Shown piece after piece: positions 1-13,465 of a DNA stretch of 64,000 bases. A program made the translations under genes and the position numbers. The notes under the pieces are model-generated. The model searched no databases. It had not been told where the DNA came from and saw only the letters and a list, made by a program, of their open reading frames with translations. Numbering within the stretch: position 1 is the stretch's first letter; every line of letters begins with the position of its first letter. This DNA comes from Apteryx mantelli (taxonomy: Eukaryota > Chordata > Aves > Apterygiformes > Apterygidae). The DNA lies in assembly GCF_036417845.1 (NCBI RefSeq), contig NC_089980.1, forward strand, positions 44,142,501 to 44,206,500, written 5' to 3'.

Positions 1-414
1 CAGCTTCCCCAGGGACCCCCAGCCCTGGGGGTGTTGGCATAAGCCAGCATGAAGAGGAGGGCCTGCTTGCTCGCCCCCAAGAGGGCTCCCGTTGCTGTGC
101 TCCCAGAAAAGGCAGAGAGCCCCTGAGAGGGAGCCCAGTTCAGGCTGCGGGGTGCTAGTCTTGGCATTTAGGTGGTTTGGAACAAGGGGCCTGGAACTGC
201 CCACGGCCCTTGCATTTTTGGAGCTGAGATCCAGCAGGAGGGGCAGCTGCATTGCCGGAGCACAGTCCCCATGTGGGAGAGGAGAGTTCAGCTTCATGCA
301 GAATCAGGCCCTGATGGGGGGCCCAGCAGTCCAGACTGGGACTGCATTGCCTTAGTGCTGCAGGCAGCTCTGCACCCAAACTCAGCTGGGTGAGGATGTG
401 CCCTCCCACCACTG

Positions 415-475
415 GTGCCTGGCCTTTAGCAAGTCATAGCCCCTCCATGTGCCTCAGTTTCCCCATCTGCTTTTC
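415..475 (+). repeat. MIR-like SINE fragment
   Basis: The segment reads like the conserved 3' half of the MIR consensus in sense orientation: a caagtca motif followed by a tgcctcagtttccccatctg motif. It is short and diverged, as expected of an ancient copy. Identified by eye from memory of the family. Confidence 0.6.
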
Positions 476-1839
476 CCCTTGGCAGCTCCAGCAGGGCATA
501 CTTAACACTTACTCAGGGCTTTTCTTCCCCTGAAGACTTTCGGACAAGCCATTTCCTGTTTCACGGTGGGGAGCCTAAGACACAGAGAAAAGTCATGCAG
601 TGTGAGGACCCCACTTTCTGCCCACTAGGCCACAGAGCCTCTCGTCCAGGGCCAGGCTCTGAGGAATTAGCTGTCCCCTGGTGCAGTGACATGAGGGACC
701 TGGGGCACCCCAGCACAAAGCTCAGTAGTACAGAGCCGATCCAGCCACAAGTGAAGCACTAGAGATGGTCTCTGTGTTGGCACTGCCACGAAGTGCCAGG
801 GCCAGGTACATACATGGGTGTACAGCTCCACCAGGGTTAGCTGGGGATCTGTGTGTGCACATGTCTGTACAGGCATGAATGTGTGTGTTCCCACAGAAAG
901 GTATTTGAGGGGGCACTTCTCTTGCCATTGGCATGGCAAAGTTACCCCAGAAGTGCCAGGGGGTGAAAAGGGGCAGAGTCCCCCTGGTTTCCATCAAGGC
1001 AGAGGACAAACAGCACAAGGAGGCTACACATTTCAAATCTAAGTGTGAGTGTGCATGTGTGTGTGCCCATCCCTATGCACAGGCAGGTGAGTCTGTATTC
1101 TGACTCTAGCTTAATGCTCTAAAACCCACCAGTGTCACCAGCTGCCCCATCCTTCTGGTGTGTCTGTGCTCACTCCAGCTGGACAAACTCCTCAGCAGGT
1201 CTCTGTTGAGAGCAGGATGAGTCTGCAGGAGCAAACTGCAAACTAAATGTGGTTCCTGCTAGCAGTGGGGGCCCACTTTAAGCTAAATGCATGCAGCTGC
1301 TTAACCAAAGACACCTCTGCTCCCAAATCACCTTTAAAAGCTTGATTGCATCCATCCTTGCTGCCTCTCCAAGCAGCAGCCAGAGCTGAGTCGGAGACCC
1401 ACCATCAGCCTGGTCCTGGTCTGCAGGGTGCCTTAAGGCTGGGCTTCACACCAGCACTTAAAAAGAGAGCTAGTGTGAGCTCAGGCTCAAGGCTGGAGCC
1501 TAGCTGCCAGGCAGAGCCCAGATGCTGCCACCACCTGCAATATGCAGAAACGGAAGCAGAGGTGAGGGGAGGTGTCCCCCAAGCAGCAGTGCTCCTACTG
1601 TGCTGAGGGGCATGTCTGCCCCACTGCCCAGCAGCTGTGCCACATTCCCACTGGCACAGACAGCTTGGAGGACACAGGAGAGCCGCAGGGAACAACTAGC
1701 ATCCCCTGCATGACCGCTGAGTAGCAAGGCATTGCTGCCTAAGCAAGTGGAGGGAGTTCAAAGTTTTTAAGTGGCAGGTTAGTCAAGCCCAGAGGCCGAA
1801 GGCAACAAGCGTGCGGCAGTAGCATGCACTGAGATAGTC

Positions 1840-2060
1840 ACACATCATCCACATGCACACATGTTCATGCACAACCCAGAAACTCACATATCCATGAGCA
1901 CCTCTTGCTCACATGCACGCACAGAGGCAATACTCATGCTTCCACCGGCTCTTATTTTCACACAGCACTCCCACACGCAGACTCACTGCTCACACAGCAG
2001 CTTGACGCGCACAGAGCAGCACACACGTTCATATAGTCGCACACACAAGGCAACAGTCCT
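1840..2060. repeat. Degenerate CA-rich low-complexity tract
   Basis: About 200 bases are dominated by interrupted CAC, ACA and CACG words such as repeated cacaca and cacgca. It looks like an old, heavily mutated CA-type microsatellite or minisatellite. Frames across it are open only because of composition, and I see no gene in it. Confidence 0.5.
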
Positions 2061-4500
2061 GAACCCACAGACCCAGCCTGTCTGTGCCTCCATCCCCCAC
2101 GCAGCAGCTCCCATGGTCCAACCACAGGCTCATGCAAGGGCTGTCCAGGTCCTGGCTGCCTCATGGACGCACAAATCGCTGGCATAACTCAGGAGTGCTT
2201 TCCGTATGGTTGGTGCACTGTTTTAATCCCATTGGCTTAGGAACTTGAACTCTGTTTAAAAACAGCTCTATTAGTTTCCTCGAAGAGTTTTGTTCCTTTC
2301 CCATCTTAGGCTAAGCTGATACCAATACCCACACAAGACAGCTGCAGTAATTTAACCAAACAGCTTTCCTGGCTCTGTGCCTCAGGTCAACTGGAGCACT
2401 GGCTGCATAAAGGCGGCATCAGCAGCTGGCAGGACTCTGGCTGCCACTGTCTCTGATCCTGCATTTGTTCCACTGCCCAGGCCAGGCAAGGAGAAGGACC
2501 AGCCAGTCACTGACCCACTGAGGAGGCAGGACCCCCCAAGACCAGCTCAGGGATAGGGGAGGGCTGGGCTGATGCTGGTGCTGTCTCTTACCTTATGTCT
2601 CACTGCTTCAGCTGGCTCAAAAAGCTCCTCTGAGGAGCAGAAGGTGGGCTTTGCACTAGAGGCGTTCAGCTAAGGAAGAGGCAGTGTCGAGGGTGTGCTG
2701 GGCAGGACAGCACCAGTCCCTGGTGCAGGTCACCCTCTAGCCCTGCTGCACTGTCCCTGGGCCAGGGAGGCTCTGCCCTGGACAGATGAGCCCTCGGCTA
2801 CGGTGGAGCATTATCAGGGCACTCACTGAAAAGGACCAGGCTTATGCTGAAGCAGAACAGTGTCCTCAGTGCTGAACCAAGTGTCGAGGAGGCAGGAAAG
2901 GCATTTCACAGGGAATCCCGGCAGCTTGCCTTTGCAGCGTGTCCTTCACGGTCAGCCAGTTCGCTGTGTGAGAGCAATCACTCTTTGCAATCAGCTCCTG
3001 AGCTTGAATTACAGCTGGCGTTTCTGTGCCACTTGCTGAGAGGAGCAATTTACTTGGCTGCAACACAAGCTCCTCTCTCCTCCTGAAAGTGCAGGGAAAA
3101 CCTCTGAGGCTGAGAGAAGGGCTCCTCTCCTGCCCTACTCCCTCCTCCTCAGCACCACCACCACCCTCACAACCACCTCTGGGAGCACCCTGACATTCAG
3201 CCCACCTTCCTGACTGGGGTAAAGCCCACTGGAGGGAAACTGAGGTTTGGACTTCCATGGGTTTCTGTGTGAGTCCCACTGCCTTTCTGGGCCTCAGTCT
3301 ACCAAAAAGTTAGGAGGTCTTTCCCATGCACTGCTGTGATCCTCAGCAATGGGTGAAGTGCCTGTGTTGGAGTCACAGAGGGTGGCTTTGCTGGGCCCTT
3401 CTGAACACCCTGGGAAGCCCACAGTGCTGCCTCTCATCTGGGAGGCCCACAGCATTGCCAGCAGATGATGGGCTATATGGATAAAGCAGGCCAGCAGTGC
3501 CTTGCTGCTCCCTGCCAGCTGTGGGAGCTCCAGGCATTTCTTGGCAGTGAGTTGAAAATGAGATTATTGTGGTTGGAAGAGAGGCAAAGAGTAGTTTTTC
3601 AAACAGCCAAGGCAGAGAGAGCACAGTCCAGCAGCAAGGAGTTGCACAGCCTGGCCTGCTATACCAGCGGTCAGGCTCACACTGGGCCTCCACATCCAGA
3701 TCCGCCATCCAGTGAGCTAGGCACTGCTTTATTTGGCCAGCTCTGCAGAGACACTCACCCTGCAATCATACAACCAGAGTGGGACCCCCATCAGGGAAGT
3801 GAGCACAGCTACTTCTGTGACCAGCCGCAGGCATTAGGTGCTGCCACCCCCCTGCATTAGTGTGCAATGTCTCCCCTGAGATTGGAAAGGGGATACAAGG
3901 AGCCCCTACTTGACAGGGACCGCTGTGGGTGAGTCCAGAAGGAGATGTCTCCCCTGGGTCCATGTTGCACCCAGTGCCTCTATGTACCTCTTGCAATCCC
4001 TGCTGCTGGAGGGCTTTGGGATGAGTTGTGAAGTCCTACCACATGCAACCATTTATGACTCCCATGGAGGTTTTGAACCTCAAAGTCCTGCTGCAATTCC
4101 AGTCCAAATCCCTTCCTGCAGTTTCAGATGGCTGTGGGATCCCTCTGCCTGAGCTATTGCCATCATATATTTTGTTCTTTCAAATGGCTGTGACAGTCCA
4201 CCCTGAGCCTGCTGCGAAGGTCCCTAAGGCTACATGGACACTGGGTTACTATTCTAATCCCCAGTCAAGATTCCCACATCTCCTTCTAGTCCTTGCCCAG
4301 CCTTTTATTTCATTCACTTTTCTATTGCTTTGCAGCAGAGGTTGCACAGGTCTGAGCTCCAGGAACAGGAGAATAAATCTGAGTCTACGTAGACCTTCTT
4401 TTCACATGGTAAGAAATTATTCACACTTGGGTTGGGATTTGCTGCTCTACTAATTTTGTTGTCTCCTTGTTTGCCCATTTGTCCCACATTTGAGATGCTG

Positions 4501-4572
4501 TTTCCTCCCTCCCTCCCTCCTTCCTTCCCTCGCTCCCCCCATGTGTGTGTTTCTTTCCTCCCTCCTCCTCAC
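4501..4572. repeat. Pyrimidine-rich tract, (CTCC/TTCC)n
   Basis: The + strand is nearly all C and T from 4501 to 4540 (repeats of ccct and cctt). A short GT run follows, then another C/T block to about 4572. Such mirror-like polypurine/polypyrimidine tracts can form triplex DNA; that is general knowledge and was not tested here. Confidence 0.75.
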
Positions 4573-4811
4573 ATTTGGCCTGGTCAGGCAGGTGCAAGAA
4601 GAAGACACACAGGAAGATAATCTATCAACTCAAATATCACTGAGTTTTATGGAGAAAGGGGGAAAGAGATACAAAACTAAATGACCTTTAAAACAACTGA
4701 GTTCTTAGGTTCCCTCCCCCGTCTAGAAGCTGCTCTTGTGCTCTGCTGTAACCTTCTCTTTTCTGTCCCAGCATTTATTTATAAGCACTATCAATAATTA
4801 AGAAGCTGCCA

Positions 4812-4829
4812 GCCTGCCTGCCTGCCTGC
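4812..4829. repeat. Short tetranucleotide repeat (GCCT)n
   Basis: About four and a half tandem copies of gcct are visible. It is a simple repeat with no evident function. Confidence 0.8.
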
Positions 4830-4929
4830 TTTCCTCGGCTGCAGCGTTGACAGAGGCATCTCTGACATTTCCTGGCTCACCCTAGCTGCTTTGCTCATTT
4901 GGGCTTTTAATTTTCTTCCTCTGTCATGT

Positions 4930-4985
4930 TAGAAACATAGGAATCACCGGCCTGGAATGGTCCAAAGGTCTGCCTGGTCTCCCCT
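4930..4985. repeat. CR1-like LINE fragment (short)
   Basis: The segment has the order agaaacata, ggaatcacc, then tccaaaggtctgcctgg. This resembles the aacataagaat...ccaaaggtccatctag block that is widespread in turtle and crocodilian CR1 elements. It is short and diverged. Confidence 0.5.
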
Positions 4986-7900
4986 TGCCAGAAAAGCTCC
5001 CTGCAGCCTGCTAGTTGCACCTGACAGAAGTGACCTGCAACCTGTGCGCTCACACCCTGCAGCAGCAGCGCAGCACAGTCTGTCTAGGGTTTCCCTGCTG
5101 AATTGCAGCACTTCTCCCCGCCAGAGCCAGTCCCCGAGAGAAGAGACACTCTTGCTTTGGGTCAGGCTGGGATGTGTGGCTGTTGGTCTTGTAATACTGA
5201 CATGTGCAGCTCTGCTGTGGCTCTGCAGCCGTTCTAGTCCCGTGGGCTACCTCGGACACCAGGTAGTTCAGAGAAAGGCACTAGCAGCTTGTTAGATGCT
5301 CTTCCCCCTCCAGCTTTGTGTCACAGGGGCCCTCCCGATTCCTTACTTGTGTCTCAGCAGGACAGGGGGGCTACAAGGAAGGGCCAACTAGGCACCCAGG
5401 AAGGGGCTGTTGTCACCTGCAGCCCTGCTGGGACCCCGAGGCTCATGCAGGGCAGCTTGGCTTGTCCACATCCAAGGGCCAGAGAGCTCCACACACAAAG
5501 CTCTCTTGTTGCTGAGATCATCATGGCTGTGGCTGCTTGCAGTGAGCAAGCAAGGACTTTGCCAGCTGGGCCCCTGCCTCTGGCACTGGGGGCTCACCAT
5601 GAGCCCTGCCTTGTGCCTGGGCACCCAGTCTCTGGCACACAGTGAGGCAGATGGAAGAAGCAGAGACACGACAAGCAGTGCAGCCAAAAAGCACAGCTAA
5701 GGGGGGTGAGCTGGCCCCTAGCAGGCTGAGCTGGAGAAGGCCTTATGGTAAAGGGGGAAGGGTACACGTGGGCTTAGAAATCAGGGATCCTCTCCTGTCC
5801 ACCACAGCCAAGAGCAGCTAGAAAGGTGGAAAGAGATGGAAGGTTTAAAAACAACCTGGAAGAGGCACCACAGGGAATAACCCCGCTGTGGCCCTCAGGA
5901 CTGCCCCCCCCTACCCCCCCGCCCCAGTCCCTCAGAGAGCCTGGGGATGGTGCTCTGAAGACCAGCCTCACCCCAGAGACAGGCCGCGCAGAGAGACTGC
6001 AGGCCAGGCCTGGCACATTCCCAACACTCTGGAAGTCCTTGGGAACGCTCTGGGGTCACTCCTCTTGGGTTCAAAGGCACCCTGCAGCCATCAGGTAAGC
6101 TTTGGCCCTTGAACAATCCCTTGGTCATGCTGTTTCCAGGCAGACGTGCTCAGCAGCTTCAAGCAGAGCCTGCAGCATCCCAGGCTGAGCCCTGGTCCCC
6201 TTCCAACATGAATCCTGGTGCTGTGATGGGCTGTACAGGGAAGCCTGGTGATTTTCCCTGAGCAGGCCAGACAAGCTGTGGCAGATAGCTGCAGCTGGGT
6301 GCATTCAGCAGTGTGCACCCGGCTCCCTCCGAGCACACAGTACTGTGCCTCAAGTTTGCTTTCTCTGCCAGCTGGCCCCTAAAGGGAACAGGAATGGGGC
6401 CGGAGCTCTCCCATGGTCCCAGCACCCTGGTGCAAGGTGGCGGAGTGCTCTGCAGGACCTGGGAACCGGGTGCAGCAGCAGCAGGAAGTGGATCTGTCAC
6501 AGAACATCTCTGAAAGGACAGTGATGGGTAGCTGGCAGCTCCCCAGCCCTGCCAGTGCTGGTCTCCGCTGCCCTGGGAGTGCCGAGGTGCACAGGGGGGA
6601 ACAGGGCACCAAAGGACAGTGTCAACTCAGCAGCCCTCAGAGCACAAACTCCCAGGCTGTCCTATCCCATCAGTGGCTGATTCCCACCACAGCGACCATG
6701 CTGACGTTGTCCTTGACAGGACGGTGTGGATGGGGTCTGCTCCCAGCCCCCCCGGCTGTCTTGCACCAGACCCTGCAACCACTGATAAAGTACGTGTGGA
6801 GCTGCTGAGAGATACCGGGGTCCAAGAGCAGGAAAAGGCACCTCTGTCACCAGGTGCCCCCTACCTCCCGAGCCTACACAGCCCAGCCTGCCCAGGGGCT
6901 GTTGGAAGAGCTCGTCCCCTGCCCACTGAGGGCAACAGGGGACAGTACCCTCATTTGAAGTGTGACAAAGCCCTTGGACCTCTCAGCTACTTTCTGTCAA
7001 GCACACAAAGGAAAGATGCTGCACCTCCCTGCCTTTATGCTTTTCAAAATCTGCCTGTGCACAACCTGTGCTGTAAGATCTGATTCCCCCCCCGCCTTTC
7101 CCTGTAGAGCGTTTACTCCTGTTGCAGACACCCTGGGTTTATCAAACCACAGCACAGCAGGGAGAGGTGGAAATCAGTGTGTGTGTGTGGAGGGGGAATG
7201 AAGCACATTCACAGGCTAAAATGCAAAGCATGCACTACCTCAGGGGAAAAAAAAAAAAGACTATGCGAAATGAACAGAGAATTTCTGAAAGTGCTGGCAA
7301 ATTGCCTTCATCTAGCACCCATCCCCAGCCAGGCAAGGGAAGAGCTTCACACCTGCTCTGAATCCCATGAAGAGTTCAACAAGCTAAGCCAGGAATAGAA
7401 GTCACTAACTAGATCCTTCTCCTCCAAGTGAAAATCCAGCCAATCTTTCTTCACCTCCCTCGCCTGCACCCATAGCAGTCTTGGTGCTATTGCAGAGCTG
7501 CAGCAGCATGTATGCGATCCCAGCTTGGCTCACATAGTTGGTGCCAAGTTTGTTGGGCTGCGGATAACTTGCCAGGCTGTCAGGTTCCCACAGTGCAGTA
7601 AAAGAAAACAAAAATGAGCTCACGCTGGGGCAGGCTCAGATGATGACCCCAGCCCCCACTACAAGGGGGAAGCATGAACAGATTAAAGTCTCTTCACGGA
7701 CACCACTAGCAAGAAGACACACAAAAGCATACCCACAGTAGCCAGACTCTGCCCCAGCCAGAAGCTGCTTTCCTACGCCCAGATGCACTGAGACAACATC
7801 TATCTGGCCCGTGTCTCACACTTGGCTATAAATCTGTCTCCTCCTGACACTGTCCAGGTGTACTTCTTGCCTTAAGCAGCCCACTGAGAAAAGCCCACTT

Positions 7901-10900
7901 AGCTCTGGTGAAAACAGAGGTCCTGCAACAGGGAGCAGATGCTGCAGGGAGTGGATGCCATGGCTGATGCTGGAAGGTCACATCAGTCCCACCGGGTCCA
8001 TCCATGCCTTAGAGCCCTGCTGCCAGGGGCCAAGCGTGTAGGACAATCACAAACATGGCTAGCGCAGACGAGGGGAGCTGGCCTGCATCCAGCACCCTCA
8101 GCCAGGACACGACTCTGTCCCATTTCACATAAACAGAAATGCAGAGGAAGAGGGCTATTAAAAATGTTCAGTGACCAGTGTTATCCTATTAATTGTCTCC
8201 TTTATGGCCTGAGCTGCCATGGCCAGCCCTATTTCTGAGCCCATCCCCTCCTGGACTCTACTAAGGAGCATGTCTTCCCATCCCCTTGAAGGAGCTGGGG
8301 GGCAGTGACCTGGCAAAGAGGACACACATGCTCCAGGGCCAGGAGCTGTGGGGACTGCTGTGACACAGCAGTGATCTCAGGCAGTGGAGACCCCAGAGCT
8401 CAGACAGTGCTAATGGGAGCCACCTAGGTCCCATGGAGATCTCTATCCCTGGGTATCAAGAAAAGTCGGCAGAAGGTGTCAAAATCCCTTTAGGAAGGGG
8501 GGGATTGTTGGGATTGTTCAAGTTGCACCCAGTTTCTAAGCCAGAAGCAGCAGGCACTGTGTTAACACTGCCATCTGAAGTAAAAAGGCCAGGGTATTTG
8601 AGCAAATCCTCCCTGAATCCCTTCCACAATCCAAACACAGCTCCATGCTCCCAGCAGGGCTCAGAGATGGGACATTTCTGCTGCCCACAGGGTCTGAGAT
8701 ACTTTCTGGCAGGATGCTTGCTTTGTTTTATCCCTCCTTGTTCTAATCTCAATAAGTAGGAATTTGGGATTTGTCCTGCCTGAGAGAAGCCTGTTAGATT
8801 TTCAGATCTCTGCTTTCCAGACAGGGAACTACTCAATGGCCGTGAGCAACCCCATCTGACCGAGAAATTTTCCAGCCAGTAAGGAAGGAAGCAGGGGCAA
8901 GGGAGCAAGAGGAAGCAGCAGCTGTGGTCACATTTTAGGCATTGTGTATTAATTATAACATAGCCTGGGAGCTGGGCACAGTGAAGAGCTGCCAGCCAGG
9001 ACCCTTCTTCCCTGGCACCTCTTTATCTGAAGTTTTGCCAGTCTTTTCCACTTGAATCCCACTGTGGCTGGGGCTAAAGACTAGTGAGGCTGGGAAAAAC
9101 ATGGCAGCCTTAAATCTGCATTCACTCGGAGAGCTGGACCTGTTCTTCATCTCTTCTCTGTGGATTGAAAGGTGGAGAGAAAGGGAGGGGAGCCTGGCAC
9201 AGCTCCTGCCAGAGTCTAGTTTGTCATCTGGCACTTGGATGCAATGGAAGAGGCTGCGTGGGAGTCAGTGGAGGGGCCTGAAACTTCTGGCCTGAGACGT
9301 TAAAGAGATCTCAGAGAGAGGGAAGGAGAGGGTTCTCCAGCAGCAAGGGAAGAGGGGGTTGCAGACAAGAGCCAGTAGGTCCTTGGGCACAGATCCTGAA
9401 GGTTTTCATCATTCATCATTCAGTCAAGAAAAAGTACAATCTGAAAAATACACTTTAAGTGCCAATTAAACTGTCTAACTTTGGGAGTTTCAGCTGGGCA
9501 GGATCAGGCAGTGAGTCTACCCTTTTTCTCCCACTCTGCTAAAAGCAGCAAGGGACTGTGAGTGAAAGGGGTCTCCATGGTGGAAAGTGTTGCTAACCAC
9601 TGAACTGAACCAAACAGGGACATATCCAGCTCTGTGGGAAAAAGCAAGGATTTTGCTGGCTATTGAGACACTGTGGCTGTTCAGATTGGCACAGAGATGG
9701 GCCTGCAGAGGTGGGGTAAGCTAAGTGCAGTTTCCCCAAGCATCTTGGGCATACACCAGGTCTGAGGATGTCCTGCTCCAGGGCCAGAATCTGGGAGGCA
9801 CAGGAAAGACTTAAGAGCTACCTTTGCTCCTGTTTTTCCTGGGCTGTGCTTCCTCGGAGGCACAGCCTCAATGGATAAGGAAAATCTCCGGCACTATTTT
9901 TGCATATGAGCTAAAGTAACCTGGGTGAAAGAAACCTTCCTGCTTCAGAGTTCAGACCAGACTTGGAGTGGTGGAAGTAGGAAAAAAACTCCTCCTTGGG
10001 CAGCTGCTGTGCCACATATTAAAGGCCAGGATGAGATCAACTTTAGCAGCCTGTCTGCTGGCTGACTCTCCCTCCTCCAGGGCGCTCAGCATTCACAGGC
10101 GAAGGCCTGCAGGATGTCCTAGGGAGATAAGCCTAAGCCTCCGTTCACACTGCCGAGCCTTGCTCCCCGCAGAGCTGGCACAGGCAGCAGATGGGCTGAT
10201 TCCTATGCTACCATCTTTCCCTGGAAGCACAGGGAAGGGGGGCTGGAAGGTAGGAGGTGGAACCAAATCTAGTCTAATTAAAGGTAATTACCATTCATCC
10301 CAGGAAACAGTAGGAGACAGAACCCACATTCTCCCAGCCTATTAATAGCTGTCAGCAGCTGCACAGATCCTGCTGGTACCCAGGTAGAGTGGAAAGTTTT
10401 GAAAGGAGATGCAGCACTGAGACACATCATGTTCCCCTGTCCCTTTCAGTGCTGGCTTTGCAGGGGGTTATTTCCTCCTTCCAGGATGCCGTTTCTTTCG
10501 CCGATTCCTCCAGGACTGCAGGAGATGTAGACTGCTTTTAGGCAATGTTTTCAAGCAGGAACTGTAGGAAGCCACAGGACAAGGGATCCTGAGCAGGAGC
10601 AGTGACCCCGTCCCACAGGGCTTTGGAACCTGTCCCTGGTCTTCAGTGTCCTGAATTTGCTGAGCCTCCACCAGTTTGGCAACTTTCTGTGCTCCTCTGA
10701 ACTTTTCACTGAAAGCATAAAAGCCCTTTAGAGGACTCCCCCCGGAGCCAAGGACAAACTGCACTGGCTCCTGCCCTAGTGAATCCTCTTTGTGTCAGGC
10801 ACACACCAAACAACAAATGCCTCCTCCCAAACATAATCTTCAACTGTATCCACAGTTCTTCCCCCAGGAGAGTGCCAGAGACAGAACGAACCGCGTCTGA

Positions 10901-13224
10901 CAGATTGGGGGTGTCTCATTTAAGGCATTGACTAGAGAAGCTGCCCCGCCTGGCATAAAGGACTTGAATAAAATCATGTCCTAAACCTGTGTGGTGACTT
11001 CTGGCCATCACAGTGTGATCTGAGGACAAAGGGGGCTGCAGAAGCTGCAACAGCAGAGCTGACTGGGAGGACACGTGCGCAGATTTTTTCTCCTTCCCCT
11101 CCTGCTACCTCCAGATGCCACTGCAAACAAACAGTCTGCTGCTTGTCACGGGCAGAAACCTCACCAGATGCATTTGTGCAGTCCCCAAGGAGACAGCTGG
11201 TGCTAGTGCCATCCCATCAGGGAGAAACCAAGAAGCAGATTAGCAGAGAGAAGGGCCTCTTTGCTGCGGGGTGTCTTAGCGGCTTGGAAAAGCAGGCCAG
11301 AAGAGAGAAACACACCTGGGCACCTGAGCCACTTTCTCTGTCTGGGCACTGCTATCTCACACTTTGCTGCTAGTTAATGACTGGCAATAGTACCAGTCCC
11401 AGCGAAATCCAGCATGGATTCATTGCCATTGCTACATGGCTTCCAGCAATCCTGTGCTCTCTGCTACTGGACCAAGGATTCCCCTTGTGATGCTGGGCTG
11501 TCTCATGCAGCAACCCTGAAGCGGAAGATGGGCTGCATCCAACATCTTCTTTCAGAGAGGAGAAAGGCTGTGCATCTTGCTGGAGCCTGTCCATAGAAGA
11601 AATGTGCAGAAGAGCTTTGCAATGACAGGGGCTGGACTGGAGGGGGAAGGGGAAGCACAAGGCCAAAAGGGAAAACCAGGACAGCAGCGGAGAAGGGAAA
11701 CTTAAGAGGAGAGGCCCAGAACAAAAGGGGGAGCTCCTCAGGCCAGATGTATACAGGAAATTTGGTCTTTAACCTCTGCAGGTCCCTGCAGCATGTAAGC
11801 TGTACACAGGCCACCAATCTCTTTCTCTGATTGTTCTTCAGCAACAGCAGCCCGCAGTGCCTTGTGAAAGATTATTTGGGGATGAAGCAGAAGGTTTGGA
11901 GATCTCTGACAAAGTCTGGGCTTTTGGTGTCACAACCACCGAAATCACACCCAACTGTGAGCTTAAGCCTTGTGCAGATAAAGCTAGAAGTACTCCTTCC
12001 CTCCTCTCATCTTCCCAGGACTTCCTGGTGTTGCCTTCATCCTTACATGACTCCTCTATCAGCAAGTCCTTACAAATATCCTCAAAGAGACAAAGAAATT
12101 AGAGCCGGGGAAGCAAGGTAGGATAATATCTTTCCAGTCTACCATGCCTAGGACGCTAACAAAGATTATTGCCTTAAAGCCATAACCCCATCTCCTGAAA
12201 GGGATCTGAAACTTTACATAAGCAGCAGAGGATACCCTGCGGAATACATTCCCACGCATGGAGCGCACAGCAGAACCTGGCTGCTCTCCTATTTATTGTT
12301 TTGATATTAAGTCCTACTAATGTTACATTGTCCTCAAACTCCAGGCAAAGATGTTTGAGTGGATAATGCATAACAGCACCATAAAACTGGAAGGGGGAAA
12401 TTTGAGATCCAGCAGCTGGAAGGGGGGCAAATGGGTTTTCTAGGAGGATGATGCTCTAGTCATTAGGATGGGAAAACAGTGTCTTTTCCCACCCCCCTGT
12501 TTAGATGTGAACAGGGGGAACAGGAATGGGTGTCTTACTCTGTGCTTAGCTGCTCCATGGCATTTGAGGAACAACAGTGTCTGCCACTGCACACCCTGCT
12601 GGAAATGTATGCATGCACAGAAATAAATGCTAAGCTAGAGTTAGCATGGACATTTTTAAGGTACCACTGTTTGTTTTCAGCGTGTGATTCAACACCTGAT
12701 TGCAATACTTGGGCAATATTCTTTCTGGAATCTGATGACTCTGGGCAGACACAGCTGGACTCCCCTGGACTGTTAGTCTTCAAAACATGACATTCACATC
12801 ACATTAGCCATGAGATGGGCTAAAGACTTTATTGTTGCTGGCTTGTTGAACACTCAGCTCAGAAACTGAGCACAGTTGTGGAGAAAACTCAGAGGGACTG
12901 TTCCTGTGGGTCCAGTTCTGCTGCCTGTGTTTACATGAGGAGTCAAACTAAATTCATGAATAAGTGCATGGAAATCAATGCAGGAGAAAATATTTATGGT
13001 TATATATTGCCCTCATTCCTGCTTTCGAAGATCTCAAAAGCTGAAGAAGTGCTCCTGGAATTAATATTCAGTGCGAGACCAGTGTTTGGAAAGGGCCTGG
13101 AAAGGATGCTGACACTCTCACTATGTTAAACACAAGCTTAAATCACAAGCTGTGTCACTATCTTCTCTGCAACTGAAGGAGTGACAGAATCAGGCCACAC
13201 CTAGAAAAGAAGTAAATTACTACT

Positions 13225-13465
13225 AAGGTCTCAGCCCTTTGAAACTCACAAGACAGGCCTCAAAATCTTGATTTTTTTTAAATCCTAAGTGTCTTTCCAT
13301 TTATTGTTTTCTTGCTGAGCCTTTAGGGTAACCTCGGATCACATTTGTAACACTTTCTTGAGGACTAGAAGATATATTTTAAATGAAAGTCAGTGCAGCT
13401 TCCCAAAAATACCAACTATCATGGGACTTGCAAAAAAAATCATGAGAGTTGGCAACAATATCATA
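13225..13465. repeat. Probable old dispersed repeat (AT-rich, catgag motifs)
   Basis: The block contains an atcatgagagttggcaacaa-like phrase and T/A runs, which resemble high-copy sauropsid repeats. I cannot name the family. It is listed because the composition differs sharply from the CpG island that starts 600 bases further on. Confidence 0.35.
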